The notes beneath the pieces are model-generated. The model saw only the letters and a list, made by a program, of their open reading frames with translations. It was not told where the DNA came from and did not search any database. From a virus, in the IMG/VR virus record IMGVR_UViG_3300008416_000003, positions 1 to 20,695 of that record: DNA of 20,695 bases; one strand, written 5' to 3'. The translations under genes and the position numbers were made by a program. Of the stretch, positions 20,432 through 20,695 are shown in pieces (position 1 is the first letter of the stretch; the number at the start of each line of letters is the position of its first letter).

Positions 20432-20695
20432 TAATTCGATACCAATCCATTTTTCATCGTCGTCACATATTGTTGGCGCAGTAATAACTCCACAGTAACT
20501 TCCGTTAGGAATAGGGACCAGGCTTAGATAATATCTTCCGTCTTTTTCCACGCGCGGTACAAAGTCGAAATATCTGATTTGTTCCCCCTCATAGAATGTG
20601 GTTTCAGAAAAATCCTTTCTAGGAGTAATGGTGACAGTGAGGATTCTGGGCGTGAAATCCATATCCTCAAATCGAAACATGACATGGAATTCACT
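20429..20695 (-). CDS. Hypothetical protein next to the IS, probably partial
   Basis: The frame is open to the window edge: it reads SEFHV just before the ATG at 20680, so the true start may lie outside. From ATG 20680 there are 83 residues, beta-rich (RILTVTITPRKDFSETTFYEG and YYLSLVPIPNGSYCG). The stop TGA (20431-20429) coincides with the first bases of the IS end, so the natural C-terminus may have been cut off by the insertion. No ribosome binding site is visible for ATG 20680. No family recognised; it may be host or another prophage gene. Confidence 0.5.
   Translation of the reverse strand, partial: SEFHVMFRFEDMDFTPRILTVTITPRKDFSETTFYEGEQIRYFDFVPRVEKDGRYYLSLVPIPNGSYCGVITAPTICDDDEKWIGIEL

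Noticed and set aside
1-20695. CRISPR array, tRNA, rRNA or diversity-generating retroelement
   Set aside because: I saw no regularly spaced repeats, tRNA-like arms, reverse transcriptase or template/variable repeat pair.

Overview
This window is most of the late (head and tail) gene block of a siphovirus-type prophage with lambda-like gene order, plus its accessory genes. The host looks Gram-negative: Sec signal peptides, strong Shine-Dalgarno sites, roughly half G+C, and a fragment of a proteobacterial-type IS3 element. I cannot name the genus. No integrase, terminase, portal, lysis cassette, tRNA or CRISPR is visible.

Left part (1-2550): a plus-strand zinc-ribbon protein (144-773) faces a minus-strand run of five small unknown genes (904-2409). 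Two of these five are paralogues (904-1113 and 1913-2119). Four of them have an RNA hairpin just upstream of a TTGGAG-type ribosome binding site. A perfect 11-bp inverted repeat (2467-2518) separates this run from a plus-strand ribbon-helix-helix-like regulator (2571-2801).

Middle (2550-6150): a coiled-coil protein with one C-terminal membrane helix, three small hypothetical genes, and a cargo island of secreted products. The island holds a 45-residue precursor of a Trp/Cys-rich peptide with its own terminator (4375-4512, minus). Diverging from it is a plus-strand pair: a secreted zinc metalloprotease with HEIGHCLGLDH (4603-5613) and a secreted 173-residue protein (5628-6149). These look like lysogenic-conversion cargo placed at the tail-fibre end of the late operon.

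Right part (6146-20159, minus strand, transcribed right to left): ClpP-type prohead protease, gpD-like decoration protein, gpE-like major capsid protein, head-tail joining protein, gpZ- and gpU-like tail completion and terminator proteins, a 51-residue protein, tail tube protein, G/GT tail chaperones joined by a -1 frameshift at A AAA AAC, a 1520-residue tape measure protein, two tail-tip proteins and three tail-fibre-region proteins. Most are coupled by ATGA, GTGA or TAATG overlaps.

The upstream edge is broken. The 5' end of the protease gene, and the portal and terminase expected above it, are replaced by a decayed IS3-family orfA with one terminal repeat (about 20142-20431). The fusion falls at a YEQIG-like segment that both partners could share. 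Beyond the IS lies an unrecognised 83-residue ORF that may be host DNA or a truncated gene. The prophage is therefore probably unable to package DNA, although every head and tail frame downstream is intact.
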